From: Letharia columbiana
Lineage: Eukaryota; Ascomycota; Lecanoromycetes; Lecanorales; Parmeliaceae
Assembly: GCF_014066305.1 (NCBI RefSeq)
Contig: NW_023501044.1
Span: 946,001-1,010,000 of the forward strand
DNA length: 64,000 nt
Reading direction: 5' to 3'
Both the position numbers and the translations under genes were made by a program. The notes below the pieces were generated by a model. It saw only the letters and a list, made by a program, of their open reading frames with translations, was not told where the DNA came from and made no database searches. Shown here one piece after another: positions 26,440-36,299 of this stretch (positions are counted from its first letter, which is position 1; every line of letters starts with the position of its first letter).

Positions 26440-27279
26440 TACACCTGAATTCAGAGGTTCATTAATTCCTATACTACGAATAATTTATCTAAGCCGCCTA
26501 CCGAGCTACTATATTAGACTTAATACTCTACGAACTCGCTATTTTATATCGAAACAGCTATTTCTTTAGCGCTATAGCTATTATCGCTATTAAATCTCTA
26601 AAGCTCTTTTAAAGAATCTATATCTATTTATTATTAATATCTTAAATATTATATCTTTAAATTATCGCTATTATAGCTATTATTATTAAGGATTAATTAT
26701 CTAAAATAATCTTTATAAAGATTTTATAGTTAGCGATATATAGCTAAAAGAATTTCTTTTAATTATTTTAATTATTCTTATAAATATCCTTCGGTCTTAA
26801 ATTGATCGATTTTTGGTGTGTATTAAATGGCCTAGAAATAAAATTTTCGAAAAACCGCTTTTTAACAAAAAGTAGAATTTAGATCGAATTTTGGTGGGGG
26901 ACTAGTCTAATATAGTCGTTTTTAGATTTCGACTTTTCACTTTATCTACCCTGTTTTAGACGTCGTAAACATCGAATCTCGTGTTTTTTAATTTCGTCTG
27001 TATGGGGGGGGTAGGGGTGTGGGGGGTGTGTTTTTACGCTAGCTACCCGGTACTAACTTACCTTAACTATCTAATATTAATTTTACTTCTACTACTCGAC
27101 GCTAACTCACTCTAACTACTTAACTCGAATTTTACTTTAATTACTCGATATTAACTTACTTTAATAACTCGATAAAAATCGATAAGTTATTTTATCTTAT
27201 CTACTCGATTTTAACATCGTTAATATTAAACTTCGTATTTACTAGATTTCGCCTATAAGAGGATATATGCGAAGGAAAG
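26440..27279 (+). other. 3' untranslated region and polypurine tract of A
   Basis: Lightly mutated non-coding stretch between pol and the 3' LTR. It holds a G-run tract (27004-27026: runs of 8, 4 and 6 G), a set of degenerate short direct repeats around CTCGACGCTAACTCACT (about 27050-27180), and ends in the purine tract GCGAAGGAAAG at 27269-27279, where plus-strand DNA synthesis would start. The same arrangement is found before the 3' LTR of E. Confidence 0.78.
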
Positions 27280-27428
27280 TATTAAAATTTAGATCACGTG
27301 ACTCTTGGCGTCTTGGCGGTTATGTGATATGGTTATATGACACGCCTTAGCGTGTTCGTATCTAGTCGCTCTTTCCTCCATAGTAACTCCATAATTAATA
27401 ACTAAGTGTCTTACCTCATATTTCCACA
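27280..27428 (+). repeat. 3' LTR of A (149 bp), lightly mutated
   Basis: Starts TATTAAAATTTAG and ends ATTTCCACA, keeping the CA terminus lost elsewhere. It contains a TCACGTGA palindrome near its start. The right target duplication ATAAG follows. Confidence 0.93.
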
Positions 27429-27433
27429 ATAAG

Positions 27434-28367
27434 AATAAATTATTATTAAAAATATCGCTTTAAATTATATTTTTATTAATTAATAGATAATTAATAATCT
27501 TATTAAGACTCTCTATAAAAAAAAAATTTAAGAGTTTTTATCGATTTATTAGATTAAAATATCGCTTATAATTATAACTTAATAATCTTAATATAAAGAA
27601 ACTATCTACTTTAAAGAAGCTATTTTATTAATCTTCGTACTATAAATAATTGATTTAAATTATTTATTAAATTATTATATTAGATTTAATACTTTATAAA
27701 CTCGCTATTTTATATTAAAATAGCTATTTCCTTAACGCTATTATCGCTATTATTATTAAAATTTCTAAAACTCTTTTAGAGAATCTATATCTATTTATTA
27801 TTAATATCTTAAGTATTATATTTTTAAATTATCGCTATTATAGCTATTATTACTAAGAATTAATTATTTAAAATAATCTTTATAGAGATCTTATAGTTAA
27901 TAATATATAGCTAGAAGGATTTCTTTTAATTATTTTATTCAGCTACTCTCACATATATCCTTCGGCCTCGAATTAGTCGATTTTTAATATACACTAGATG
28001 GCCTAAAAAGCAAATTTCTAAAAAATCGCTTTTTGATAAAAAGTGGAATTTAAGTTATATTTAGATAAGGGCTATAATTTGATATAGTCGTTTTTAGATT
28101 TTAACTTTTCACTTTACCTATTCTATTTTGAATATCGCGAACTTTAAATCTCGCGTTTTTTAATTTTATTCGTATGGGGGGTAGGGGTAAGAGGGTGTAA
28201 TTTTATATTAGCTATCTGACGCTAACTCACTTTAATTATCTAATACTAATTTCACTTTTATTACCCGACGTTAATTATTTTATTTTATCTATTCGATTTT
28301 AATATCGTTAATATTAAACTTCGTGGTTATTAAATTTTATTTATAAAAGGATATATGCGAAGGGGAG
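27434..28367 (+). pseudogene. 3' end of E: end of pol, 3' untranslated region, polypurine tract
   Basis: Continues the E sequence after A; the first about 190 bp match D 12430-12640 in reverse complement. A G-run tract lies at 28176-28195 (runs of 6, 4 and 3 G). The purine tract GAAGGGGAG at 28359-28367 sits directly before the LTR start TGTTGAAATT. The island 27940-28360 is much less RIP-mutated than the rest of E. Confidence 0.78.
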
Positions 28368-28519
28368 TGTTGAAATTTATATTATATGACTCTTGGCGTC
28401 TTGATAGTTATATGATTATATTACGTAATACGCCTTAGCGCGCTTATATTAAGTCGCTCTTTCCTTTTATAGAACTCTATAGTTAATATAACTAAGTATT
28501 CTACTTTCATATTTTAATA
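28368..28519 (+). repeat. 3' LTR of E (152 bp)
   Basis: Keeps the original start TGTTGAAATT; ends TTTTAATA. Followed by AAATC (28520-28524), the right target duplication matching 1642-1646. Confidence 0.92.
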
Positions 28520-28524
28520 AAATC

Positions 28525-30385
28525 TTTATTATATCTTTCTTATTCTTTAATATTAATTAAATAAATTTAAAGAATTTATTAATAACTATTAAAATATAAT
28601 TATATTTATTAAAATTTAGAGATCATTTAATTATAAAGTTTATAAATAATTTTTTTAATAATTATTAAAAATTCTCTATTAACTAAAACTATTTATATAA
28701 TAATTATTAAGAGAATTTTAATAATTAATATATTAAGTAATTATCGATATATTTCTAAATTATCTTTTATATTTTTAAAAAATATATCGAGCTATAAAGT
28801 CGATTATATATTCGATATATACTCTTATAAGTATAATAATTATAATTATACTCTAAAACTCTATAAATTAATTTTTCGAAGATATATAAATAATTTGATT
28901 TTTTATTTAATATATAGAGTAATTTTAAGTTAATATCGAGATAATAAAACTAATAAAGAATTTATAAGTTAAATTTTAAATCTTCGATATTCTTTATTTA
29001 TTTCTAAATTTATTTATATATATAATCGAAATATAAATTATTAAATAAGATCGTAGAAATTTTATTAAGGAATTCTTTTTCGATTTATAATATTATTATA
29101 GAAAAAACGCTAGTTATATTTAAGTTTTTTATTAATTCTTCTTCTATAACTAAATCTTTAATAAAAAATTAAAAAAATTAATTAATATTATTATAAAATT
29201 TTTTAATTTTATATATAGATTTTATTCTAGATTAAAAAGTTAATAAATATAAAGTTTATTTATTTAATCGAGTAAATTAACAGCTATTAATCTTATTTTA
29301 AAAGATAAATTTTAATATAATATAATTAGTAATTATCGTAAAATCTCTATTATTAAAAAATTAAAAAATTTAATTAAGATTTAAATTAAGATATTAGTCT
29401 TTAGCTTTATAGCCTAATATCGAATTTTAATATTATTAAAATCGCGTAATAGAAATAAGATTAATTATTTAATTCTATTAATATTAATTTAATATAATAT
29501 TATTTTATAGTTCTTCTTTTTATTATTATTAATATATAATATAAATAGATAATTAAAATTTAAAAAAGCGAGGATTAATATATTATATAATTTATGCTTT
29601 AAAAATTTTTAGATTTTATAATATTTTAAGCTAATTTATAAACTTAATATTTTAATAATAAATTTATTTAATTTAAAAGCTTTAGCTATTTTTATAAGAT
29701 TTAGATTAATATTAATTAAAAGTTATTTCTTTTCTATATAGTTTTATCGAGATTTATCTTTATTAAAAAAATTTTTAAAATTTTTAATTTTTAATTTAAT
29801 TAAAGATCTAGCGATAATTATATAATATTTTATAAATTTATAATAATAGTTAAAGAAATCTAATCTAATTTTTAACTATTTAAAAAATTTTGAAAAGATT
29901 ATTTTTTAAATTATTTCGATTTTTTCTTTTATAATATTAAGGCTAAGTTTAAAAATATAATATTTAAACGCGATAATATTTAGATAAATAGAATAATACT
30001 TAAAAAATAAGAGAGTTATCTTATTTTTTTCTAGTAAATCTAATATCTAACTAAGATATTTAATATAATTATTAAAAGATATTTAATATAATTATTAAAA
30101 GATATTAAAAGAATAATTATATTATTAATATAAATTAGAATAAATTACTAAAAATATAAAGCGAGAAGTTATTTTATTCAATATTAAAAAAAACTCAAAA
30201 TATTTATAAGATCTATAATAGAGATTTTTAATTATTCTTATCTTCGATAAGAGTTAATAAAAATAATTTTTTATTAATTTAATAATTTAATAAGTTATTA
30301 GAAGAATTCTTTAGTTAAATTAATAAATAAAAAGATTATTAATTCGTCTAAAGCTTTAAATATAATATTTTATTTAAAAAATAAA
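28525..30385 (-). pseudogene. Gypsy (Ty3) element H, reverse transcriptase to integrase core
   Basis: Read on the minus strand, right to left. About 30200-30370 resembles the start of a gypsy polymerase (L-D-E-L-I, then a phrase like E-W-K-T-A-F-R-T-R-Y-G-x-F-E). Codons around 30113-30138 resemble Y-I-D-D-I-I-I. RNase H and the integrase zinc-binding region should lie about 29600-28760. About 28560-28640 gives Y-N-Y-I-L-x-V-x-x-R-F-x-K, the first catalytic region of the integrase. The frame continues at 1641 and below, on the other side of E. The 5' part of the polymerase is not seen beyond miniature element M1. All frames are closed. Confidence 0.72.
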
Positions 30386-31051
30386 TACCTTACGGGAGCT
30401 ACTACACATGGGTATTTACTATTAATAGAAAATTAATAAGTCATTAGCTATAATTATACGATTTGTATAATAAGGACTACACACCGGATACATTCAGATT
30501 TTACGTTCTATATAACGTATGTCGAATAGAGTTATATAAAATTTTCTATTTATAGTAGATTCAATCAAATTTATTATTAATGGATAGTTAATGGACAGTC
30601 AATAAAATATAAAAGAGATATCGATTTGTTATTATTTCAATACTACGCTATAAAGTAATACATTAATATATTACTAGTAGAGAATTAATGGCTAGCGGTA
30701 ATATATAAAGTTTTTCGAAAATTTCTCTAAGTCCCACAGCCCTATAGGGCTATATATCTTACTTATATATCAAATTTCGAGAAAAATCCAAAAATCGAAA
30801 AATAAATCACGTGACGTTGATGAATAGGCTATTATAAGCGAAGCGAGATACTCGAATTAGTATAAACCTTAATATATAATAAGGGAATCACAAAATAATT
30901 ATCTATTTATTTCGAATATCGAATAATTTAGTATTATCGAGATCCTGATATCAATGGAACGTTGATTGAAAGTTGATTGAAAGTTGTAACAAATATCGAG
31001 TTGATAGTACAGTCACGTGACATACCTCAATCGTGTATTTCCTCTAAGGTA
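30386..31051 (+). mobile_element. TA-flanked miniature element M, copy 1 (666 bp, lightly mutated)
   Basis: Begins TACCTTACGGGAG and ends CCTCTAAGGTA, giving short inverted ends (CCTTA/TAAGG) and TA on both sides. It is non-coding. It contains the perfect palindrome AGCCCTATAGGGCT, two TCACGTGA palindromes (30807-30814, 31013-31020) and a TTGATTGAAAG direct repeat near the right end. Three more copies lie in the window with exactly the same length. TA duplication and short inverted ends suggest mobilisation by a Tc1/mariner-type transposase. It sits between gypsy relic H and a pogo-like transposase fragment. Confidence 0.85.
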
Positions 31052-31778
31052 ACTACTCTTATTAGAGTATTTATAGATTTCAAATTATAATTCTAAAAAA
31101 GAGAATAGATAAGAGATTTCTCTAATCGAGTAATCTTTAAAAGAGAGATCGAGTTAATACTCTAAGATCGACTTTATTAAATATATAAATCTTAATTATA
31201 AAGGATATTAATAGATGAATTATAAGTTTATATAATCGATTTAATAATCTAATAATAATTCTTATTAAAAATTTACTTATAGAGTTTAGAATTTTTTGTT
31301 AAGAAAGTATAAAATTAAAAAACGAGTAAAGTTATTAATTCTATTAAAATAGACTTTCTAACTTTATTAATTATAAATAGTTATACTCTATTATAAAAGA
31401 AGATATAGAAAAGAATAAAAATAAAGCTTTATCGAAAAGAAAAGAAGATATTAAAAATAAAAGATAAGTTTTCTTTAAGAGAAGAAAAGTTATTTAAAAA
31501 AGTAAAAGGAAGTAAGTAGCTTTTATAGCGGTTCTTTCTTTTAAAAAAAATTCTTTCTTTTAAAAAAATAGTAAATTTAAATTAAAATTAAATATAGATT
31601 AATATTAAAAATCTAATACTCTATATAAAATTTAAGATAAAGATCTTAAAGTATAAGAGCTTTAGATTTAAAATCTTTATATATTTTTATAAAGAAAGAA
31701 AGATAGATAATTTTAAAGAAATAAATTTTATAAAGAAAAGTTTCTTTAAATAAGAAGTAGGTAAATAAAGAGTTATTA
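31052..31778 (+). pseudogene. Possible pogo/Fot-like transposase fragment
   Basis: Read from 31052 in frame through stops, the product is strongly charged. From about 31195 to 31400 it resembles the DNA-binding (CENP-B/Tc5-type helix-turn-helix) region of Fot1/pogo transposases: a leucine-rich helix, then a phrase like V-R-x-L-x-x-F-x-V-K-K-V, then one like F-L-T-x-x-P-x-L. The rest (to 31778) is Lys/Glu-rich with no catalytic triad visible. The 5' end is absent: M1 abuts it on the left and F1 on the right. The match is by eye only and the family call is tentative. Confidence 0.4.
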
Positions 31779-32484
31779 CAAGTAAAGGCCCATAAATTAA
31801 ATTCATGGAGTTGAATTTTTCTAAGTTAAATCGAATTTTAGCCCTAGCCCTATGTCAAATCGAAGTCTGATCGCTTGCTGTGCGTTTTTGACCTATATAC
31901 AGATATATATATACGAAGAGAGGCGCGCTAAGACCTAATTAGAAAGGTGTATCGAGTGTAGAGAATTGATCCGTAATAATTGCCCACAAAAAACAGAGAA
32001 AGGCCATATTCTTATGATAAGAAGTATCGAAATATCGGAAAGAAATGGAGACAACATGTTAATTACCGTTCTGCCCGTTTGTAAAGTTTCAGAACTAGCG
32101 TATTACGGTTATGAAACGGTATTATAACGATTCTATGCTAGTTGGAAAATCGTTCTAGAGCCGATTTATAACCGATTTATAATCGTTTTACAACCGTCGT
32201 AAACTAAAGACCTCTTCCCTTAGAACCCACTACGGTTATAGTTTTATAACCGTTCTATAACCGTTTTATAATGGTTATAATAATATATATATATATATAT
32301 TTTTTTACTAAGTCTCGAATAGGCTAGTAGTATTATATAATATATCTTCTAATATAGAAATTTCGTAAAAATTTAAAAAAAACCAATTTTAAGTTACTAG
32401 CGTTAATATTTAAGTCTATATATACTAAGCGAATTTTCAGCCCTATAAAGAACTTTAAAATTAAAATTTATTTTTAGTTATTAT

Positions 32485-32666
32485 TATTGAAAGTAGGATA
32501 CCAGATATGTTAGAAATTGAATGATTGTTGCTAAAAGACTGATTATTGATTCATGGGATATACGGATATTTATATATATAAAATAGGTGGCTGATGGTGG
32601 CTGGTAACACTAGCCTTGGTAATATGCGATATATATGCGATAGCCGAAGGGGCTGGTATTATAACA
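32485..32666 (-). repeat. 3' LTR of the mini-LTR element (182 bp)
   Basis: On the plus strand it runs TATTGAAAGTAGG to GGTATTATAACA. It keeps more TG/CA than the partner LTR. Confidence 0.9.
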
Positions 32667-32829
32667 CTCTCCGACAGCCCTAGAAGCTGCATTCCTAAAC
32701 CCTAGCACACCGTATCCCATATTAGTTTTTATATCTACGCTTTAAATTCGAGATTGATTATTTATCCGGCCTCGTTAAACCTATAAAAAACCCCGATAGA
32801 GAAAAATAGAAAGAGTGCCGGGGCTTTGG

Positions 32830-33095
32830 ATACCCGTTTCGGGACCTCGAATAAAATAAGGGTTTTGACGTTTTGCCCGTATTGCTTCGGGACCTCGAAA
32901 TAATTATTTTGCCCCGTATTGCTTCGGGACCTCGAAATGATCTGAGGGTTTTAATAATTTGCTCGTATTATTTTAAGACCTCGAAATAATCTAAGGGTTT
33001 TGATGGTTTGCCCGTATTATTTCGAGACCTCGAAATAATCTAAGGGTTTTGATAATTTACCCGTATTATTTCGGGACCTCGAATAAAATAAGAAT
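32830..33095. repeat. Tandem repeat, six units of 48-49 bp, inside the mini-LTR element
   Basis: The phrase GGGACCTCGAA (or its RIP variant) starts at 32841, 32889, 32926, 32975, 33024 and 33073. Periods are 48, 37, 49, 49 and 49 bp; one unit has lost about 12 bp. Each unit also contains AAGGGTTTTGA and CCCGTATT. Non-coding. Confidence 0.9.
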
Positions 33096-33274
33096 TTTAG
33101 TTCGATATTTTTTATATAGGGATTAAATAGCGATAGCTCTCTCGTCGGTGGATATAAGCCAAAAAAATGGGCTGTCGCTATAAGGTATATCTATTTATAA
33201 ATAATCATCGAAGACTTAGTTTAATATCTATGTTAGAAAGTGTAAGAATGTTCGATATTACTCTACCCGCTTTC

Positions 33275-33286
33275 GGGCTTATAATC
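33275..33286 (-). other. Primer-binding site of the mini-LTR element
   Basis: Reads GATTATAAGCCC on the minus strand, starting at the base after the LTR. It matches GGTTATGAGCCC, the initiator tRNA-Met anticodon-arm complement, apart from two G-to-A changes. Confidence 0.8.
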
Positions 33287-33468
33287 TATTAAAAGTAGAA
33301 TATCAGATATATTAGAAATTGAATGATTATTGCTGAAAGACTAATTATTAATTTATAGAATATACGGATATTTATATATATAAAATAGGTGGCTGATAGT
33401 GGCTGATAACACTAGCCCTGGTAATACGCGACATATATGCGATAGTCGAAGGGGCTGATATTGTAATA
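33287..33468 (-). repeat. 5' LTR of the mini-LTR element (182 bp)
   Basis: On the plus strand it runs TATTAAAAGTAGA to GATATTGTAATA; same length as its partner, with transitions only as far as I can see. Confidence 0.9.
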
Positions 33469-34825
33469 ATTATATAGATTATTTATAGTTCTATAAGAAT
33501 CGTATAATCGTTTTATAATCGTTTTATAATCGTTCGATAACTGTTACGTAACCGTCACGTGATCGTTAAACAATCGATATGAAATTATAAGTTAGAATAA
33601 TTCTTCTAACGAGTATAAAGTGAGTTTCATATCGATTATATATCGGTGATATATCGATTATTTATCGGTTATTAATTATAGAATCGTTATATAACGATAA
33701 TATATCTTTAATAATAGTTAGAACAGTAGTGGTGTGAATTTCGTATTATCTTCTATCGTAGTGAAATCTTTCGAATAATAAAATAGCTGTTAGAGTAAGA
33801 CATCGAATAATTTTAATTCGTTTAAATATGTATTATTCGATATTTCTTCTATAGAGATCTAATTAGCTATAATTATTATAGTAAATTCTTCTCTTATAAT
33901 ATTATTATAGTAATATACTATATTAATATAAAGAGAATAATAAATTAAGTTATAGTAGTATTCTTCGCTTATTAAGTAATAATTTAATATAAAATCGTAA
34001 AGAGTATATAACGTGAAATCTTAAAGAGCTAAGTCGTATTCTTAACGATAATAATCTTACTACTACTTAATTTCTTCGTAGTATTCTCCGTATTTATCTA
34101 TTATAGTTTCTTCTCTTATAATATTTCTTCTATAGAGACTTAATTAACTATGATTATCGTAGTAGATTCTTCTCTTATAACGTTATTATAGTAATATATT
34201 ATATTAATATAATAGAGATAATAGATTAAATTATAATAGTATTTTTCGCTTATTAAGTAATAATTTAATATAAAATTATAAAGAGTATATAATATGAAAT
34301 CTTAAAGAGTTAAGCTATATTTCTAATAATAGTAATCTTATTATCGCTTAGTTTCTATATAATATTCTTTATAATATTCTTTATAGTATTCTCCGTATTT
34401 ATCTATTATAGTTTCTTCTTTTATTTCTTAATATAGTAAGGATAATAGACTAAATTATAGTAGTATTCTTTATAAAATCTTAAAGAGCTAAGTTATATTT
34501 TTAGTACTAAGAGCTTTATTATTACTTAATTTCTCTATAATATTCTTTATATTCGTTTATTATATTAACTTCTCTTATACTAGTTAAATAAATTAATATA
34601 AGATTATAAAGAGTAGATTTATTATATTACTACTACTAATAATTATCTTAATAATATTCTTTATAATATTCTTTATATTTATCTATTATAGATTTTTCTC
34701 TTATTTAATTAATTATAAGAATATCGAGAGTAAATATATTTATATTAATAAAATTAATAGAATTAATAGAATAATAAAAAAAGAATAATTATATAAATAG
34801 ATAAAAGGATTATTATTTAATTTTA

Positions 34826-35523
34826 AACGCGTTTAATATAATTATAATATTTAAATATTAATTTCATCTATTTATCGCTAACTTAAGAGAAGTATATAAA
34901 AGAGAATATATCTATTTAAGCTCTTTTTAAGAGTTTTTTAATATATTTATAAGTAGTAGTAGATAGCTATTAAGCTCACTTACGGCCTCGATTATTAATA
35001 ATAATAGATTTATCGAAAAATAGTCTAGAGATATTAATAGAGACTTTAAAAGATAAATAAAAGAGATATATATATCTAAATCGAACGCGTTTAATATAAT
35101 TATAATATTTAAATATTAGTTTAACTTATCTATCGCTAATTTAAGAGAAATATATAAAGGAGAATATATTTATTTAAGCTCTTTTTAAGAGTCTTTTAAT
35201 ACGTTTATAAGTAATAGTAGATAGCTGTTAAGCTCGCTTATAGCCTCGATTATTAATAATAATAGATTCGCTAAGAGATAGTCTAGAGGCGTTAATAGAG
35301 TGTTTAAAAGATAAGTAGAAGAGATATATATCTAAATCGAACGCGTTTAATATAACTATAATATTTAAATATTAATTTAACTTATTTATCGCTAATTTAA
35401 AAGAAGTATATAGAAGAGAACGTATTTATTTAGACTCTTTTTAAAGGTCTTTTAACGCGTTTATAAATAGTAGTAGATAGCTATTAAACTCGCTTATAAC
35501 CTCGATTATTAGTAGTAATAGAT
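34826..35523. repeat. Tandem units of about 250-270 bp inside F1
   Basis: The phrase AACGCGTTTAATATAA starts at 34826, 35094 and 35340. Each unit goes on with a relic ending ATTATTARTARTAATAGAT. The third unit is cut by the LINE. Similar units in reverse occur in F6 near 62834, 63203 and 63463. Confidence 0.8.
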
Positions 35524-36299
35524 CTTTTAGAAGTATCGTCGACGACGATAACACGTTCTAAGAGCGCTGACAGCGACGTCTTACTAATAGTACTCGAGTT
35601 TATATATAATATTTTAACGTAATAACTCTAAGGATTTAATATCTAAGGAATTTAATTATAAGCTCTTAACTATTTTCTAATAAAGTATCTTTATATCTTT
35701 ATTAAATATTTAAAAAAAAAAAAAAAAAATTATATAATAGATAAAGTCTTTTTATTACTCTAATAGATTACTTTACTTAATACTACGCTATTACTATATT
35801 ATTTTTTAAGATATATATATATTATAACGCGAAAAACTTTTCTATTAAGATAAAGTAGTTAAAAGAGATAATAATTAAAATCTAAGGGTTAAAAGTCTTA
35901 TTAGAAGATATATTTTAAAAAATCTAAATTAAAATATAATATAGATAATTAATATATTATATTAATTATTAATATAACGCTATAATATTAATATTTAATT
36001 CTATTAAGATTATTATAAAAAAGTCTTTTTTAAACTAATAATTTAAAATTATTAATAAATAATTTATTAAAAATTAGTTAAATAACGAAGTAATATAAGA
36101 GAATAATATATTATTAAGATATAATTTATTCTTAAATAAGCTATAATTTAATAATAAAGTAAATTTAATATCTATTAAGTTTTATTAATCTTCTTTTTTT
36201 ATTATAAAAAACGTTTTAATCTAAATTCTTTAGAGGGGTAAATTATTAAAAAGAAAGATATAGATCGATATATATTAAAAAAGAAGAAGAGAAGAGAGT

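Larger units (their letters stand above)
20324..27428 (+). mobile_element. Complete copia-type LTR retrotransposon A, nested in E
   Basis: LTRs of 149 bp (20324-20472 and 27280-27428) are flanked by ATAAG at 20319-20323 and 27429-27433. The empty site is seen in D about 12640-12690 (opposite strand), which runs straight through this point. The 7.1-kb element contains a primer site, a gag region, an integrase relic near 23517-23835, a reverse transcriptase relic, RNase H, a 3' untranslated region with a G-run tract, and a purine tract just before the 3' LTR. Its 3' end is far less RIP-mutated than its 5' end. The LTR is related to, but distinct from, that of E, D and G. Confidence 0.93.
1647..28519 (+). 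mobile_element. Copia-type LTR retrotransposon E, host of three nested elements
   Basis: The two 152-bp LTRs (1647-1798 and 28368-28519) are flanked by the same 5 bp, AAATC, at 1642-1646 and 28520-28524. The true E sequence is in four pieces: 1647-3245, 10177-11584, 18700-20323 and 27434-28519, together about 5.7 kb. The same-family element D would be about 7.13 kb if complete, so about 1.4 kb of E is missing. The gap lies where D sits and covers roughly the integrase. The order LTR, primer site, gag, reverse transcriptase, 3' untranslated region, purine tract, LTR is copia-like. E inserted in the gypsy relic H and later received B, D and A. Confidence 0.88.
32485..33468 (-). mobile_element. 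Complete non-autonomous mini-LTR retrotransposon (984 bp)
   Basis: Two 182-bp LTRs (32485-32666, 33287-33468) are flanked by ATTAT at 32480-32484 and 33469-33473. The minus-strand primer site (33275-33286) lies beside the right LTR and a purine tract (GGAGAG on the minus strand, 32667-32672) beside the left LTR, so the element reads right to left. The 620-bp interior has no frame of note and carries a tandem repeat. It is a TRIM-like element that would need copia proteins supplied in trans. LTR ends and primer site match those of B (LTR end TATTGAAAGTAG on the plus strand), but the LTR body does not. It is only lightly RIP-mutated. Confidence 0.92.
32066..33726. mobile_element. TA-flanked element X (about 670 bp without its insertion)
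   Basis: Inserted in F1 at a TA: the flanks read TTAAT-TA (32064-32065) and TA-GTG (33727-33728), while F2 and F5 read TTAAT-TA-GT without interruption. The ends are inverted: left TACCGTTCTGCC, right the reverse complement of TACTGTTCTAAC. The interior is non-coding, with many variants of TTTATAACCG/TTTATAATCG and an AT run near 32283-32300. It is split by the mini-LTR element at 32485-33468. TA target and inverted ends again fit a Tc1/mariner-type miniature. Confidence 0.72.

Noticed and set aside
26440..28519. Tandem duplication of a unit of about 1 kb (3' region plus LTR twice in a row)
   Set aside because: Explained by A's 3' end followed by the 3' end of its host E; the ATAAG duplication marks the border.
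33940..34700. CRISPR-like array from the regular units in F
   Set aside because: Units are about 250-280 bp, diverged throughout and without short identical repeats and unique spacers.
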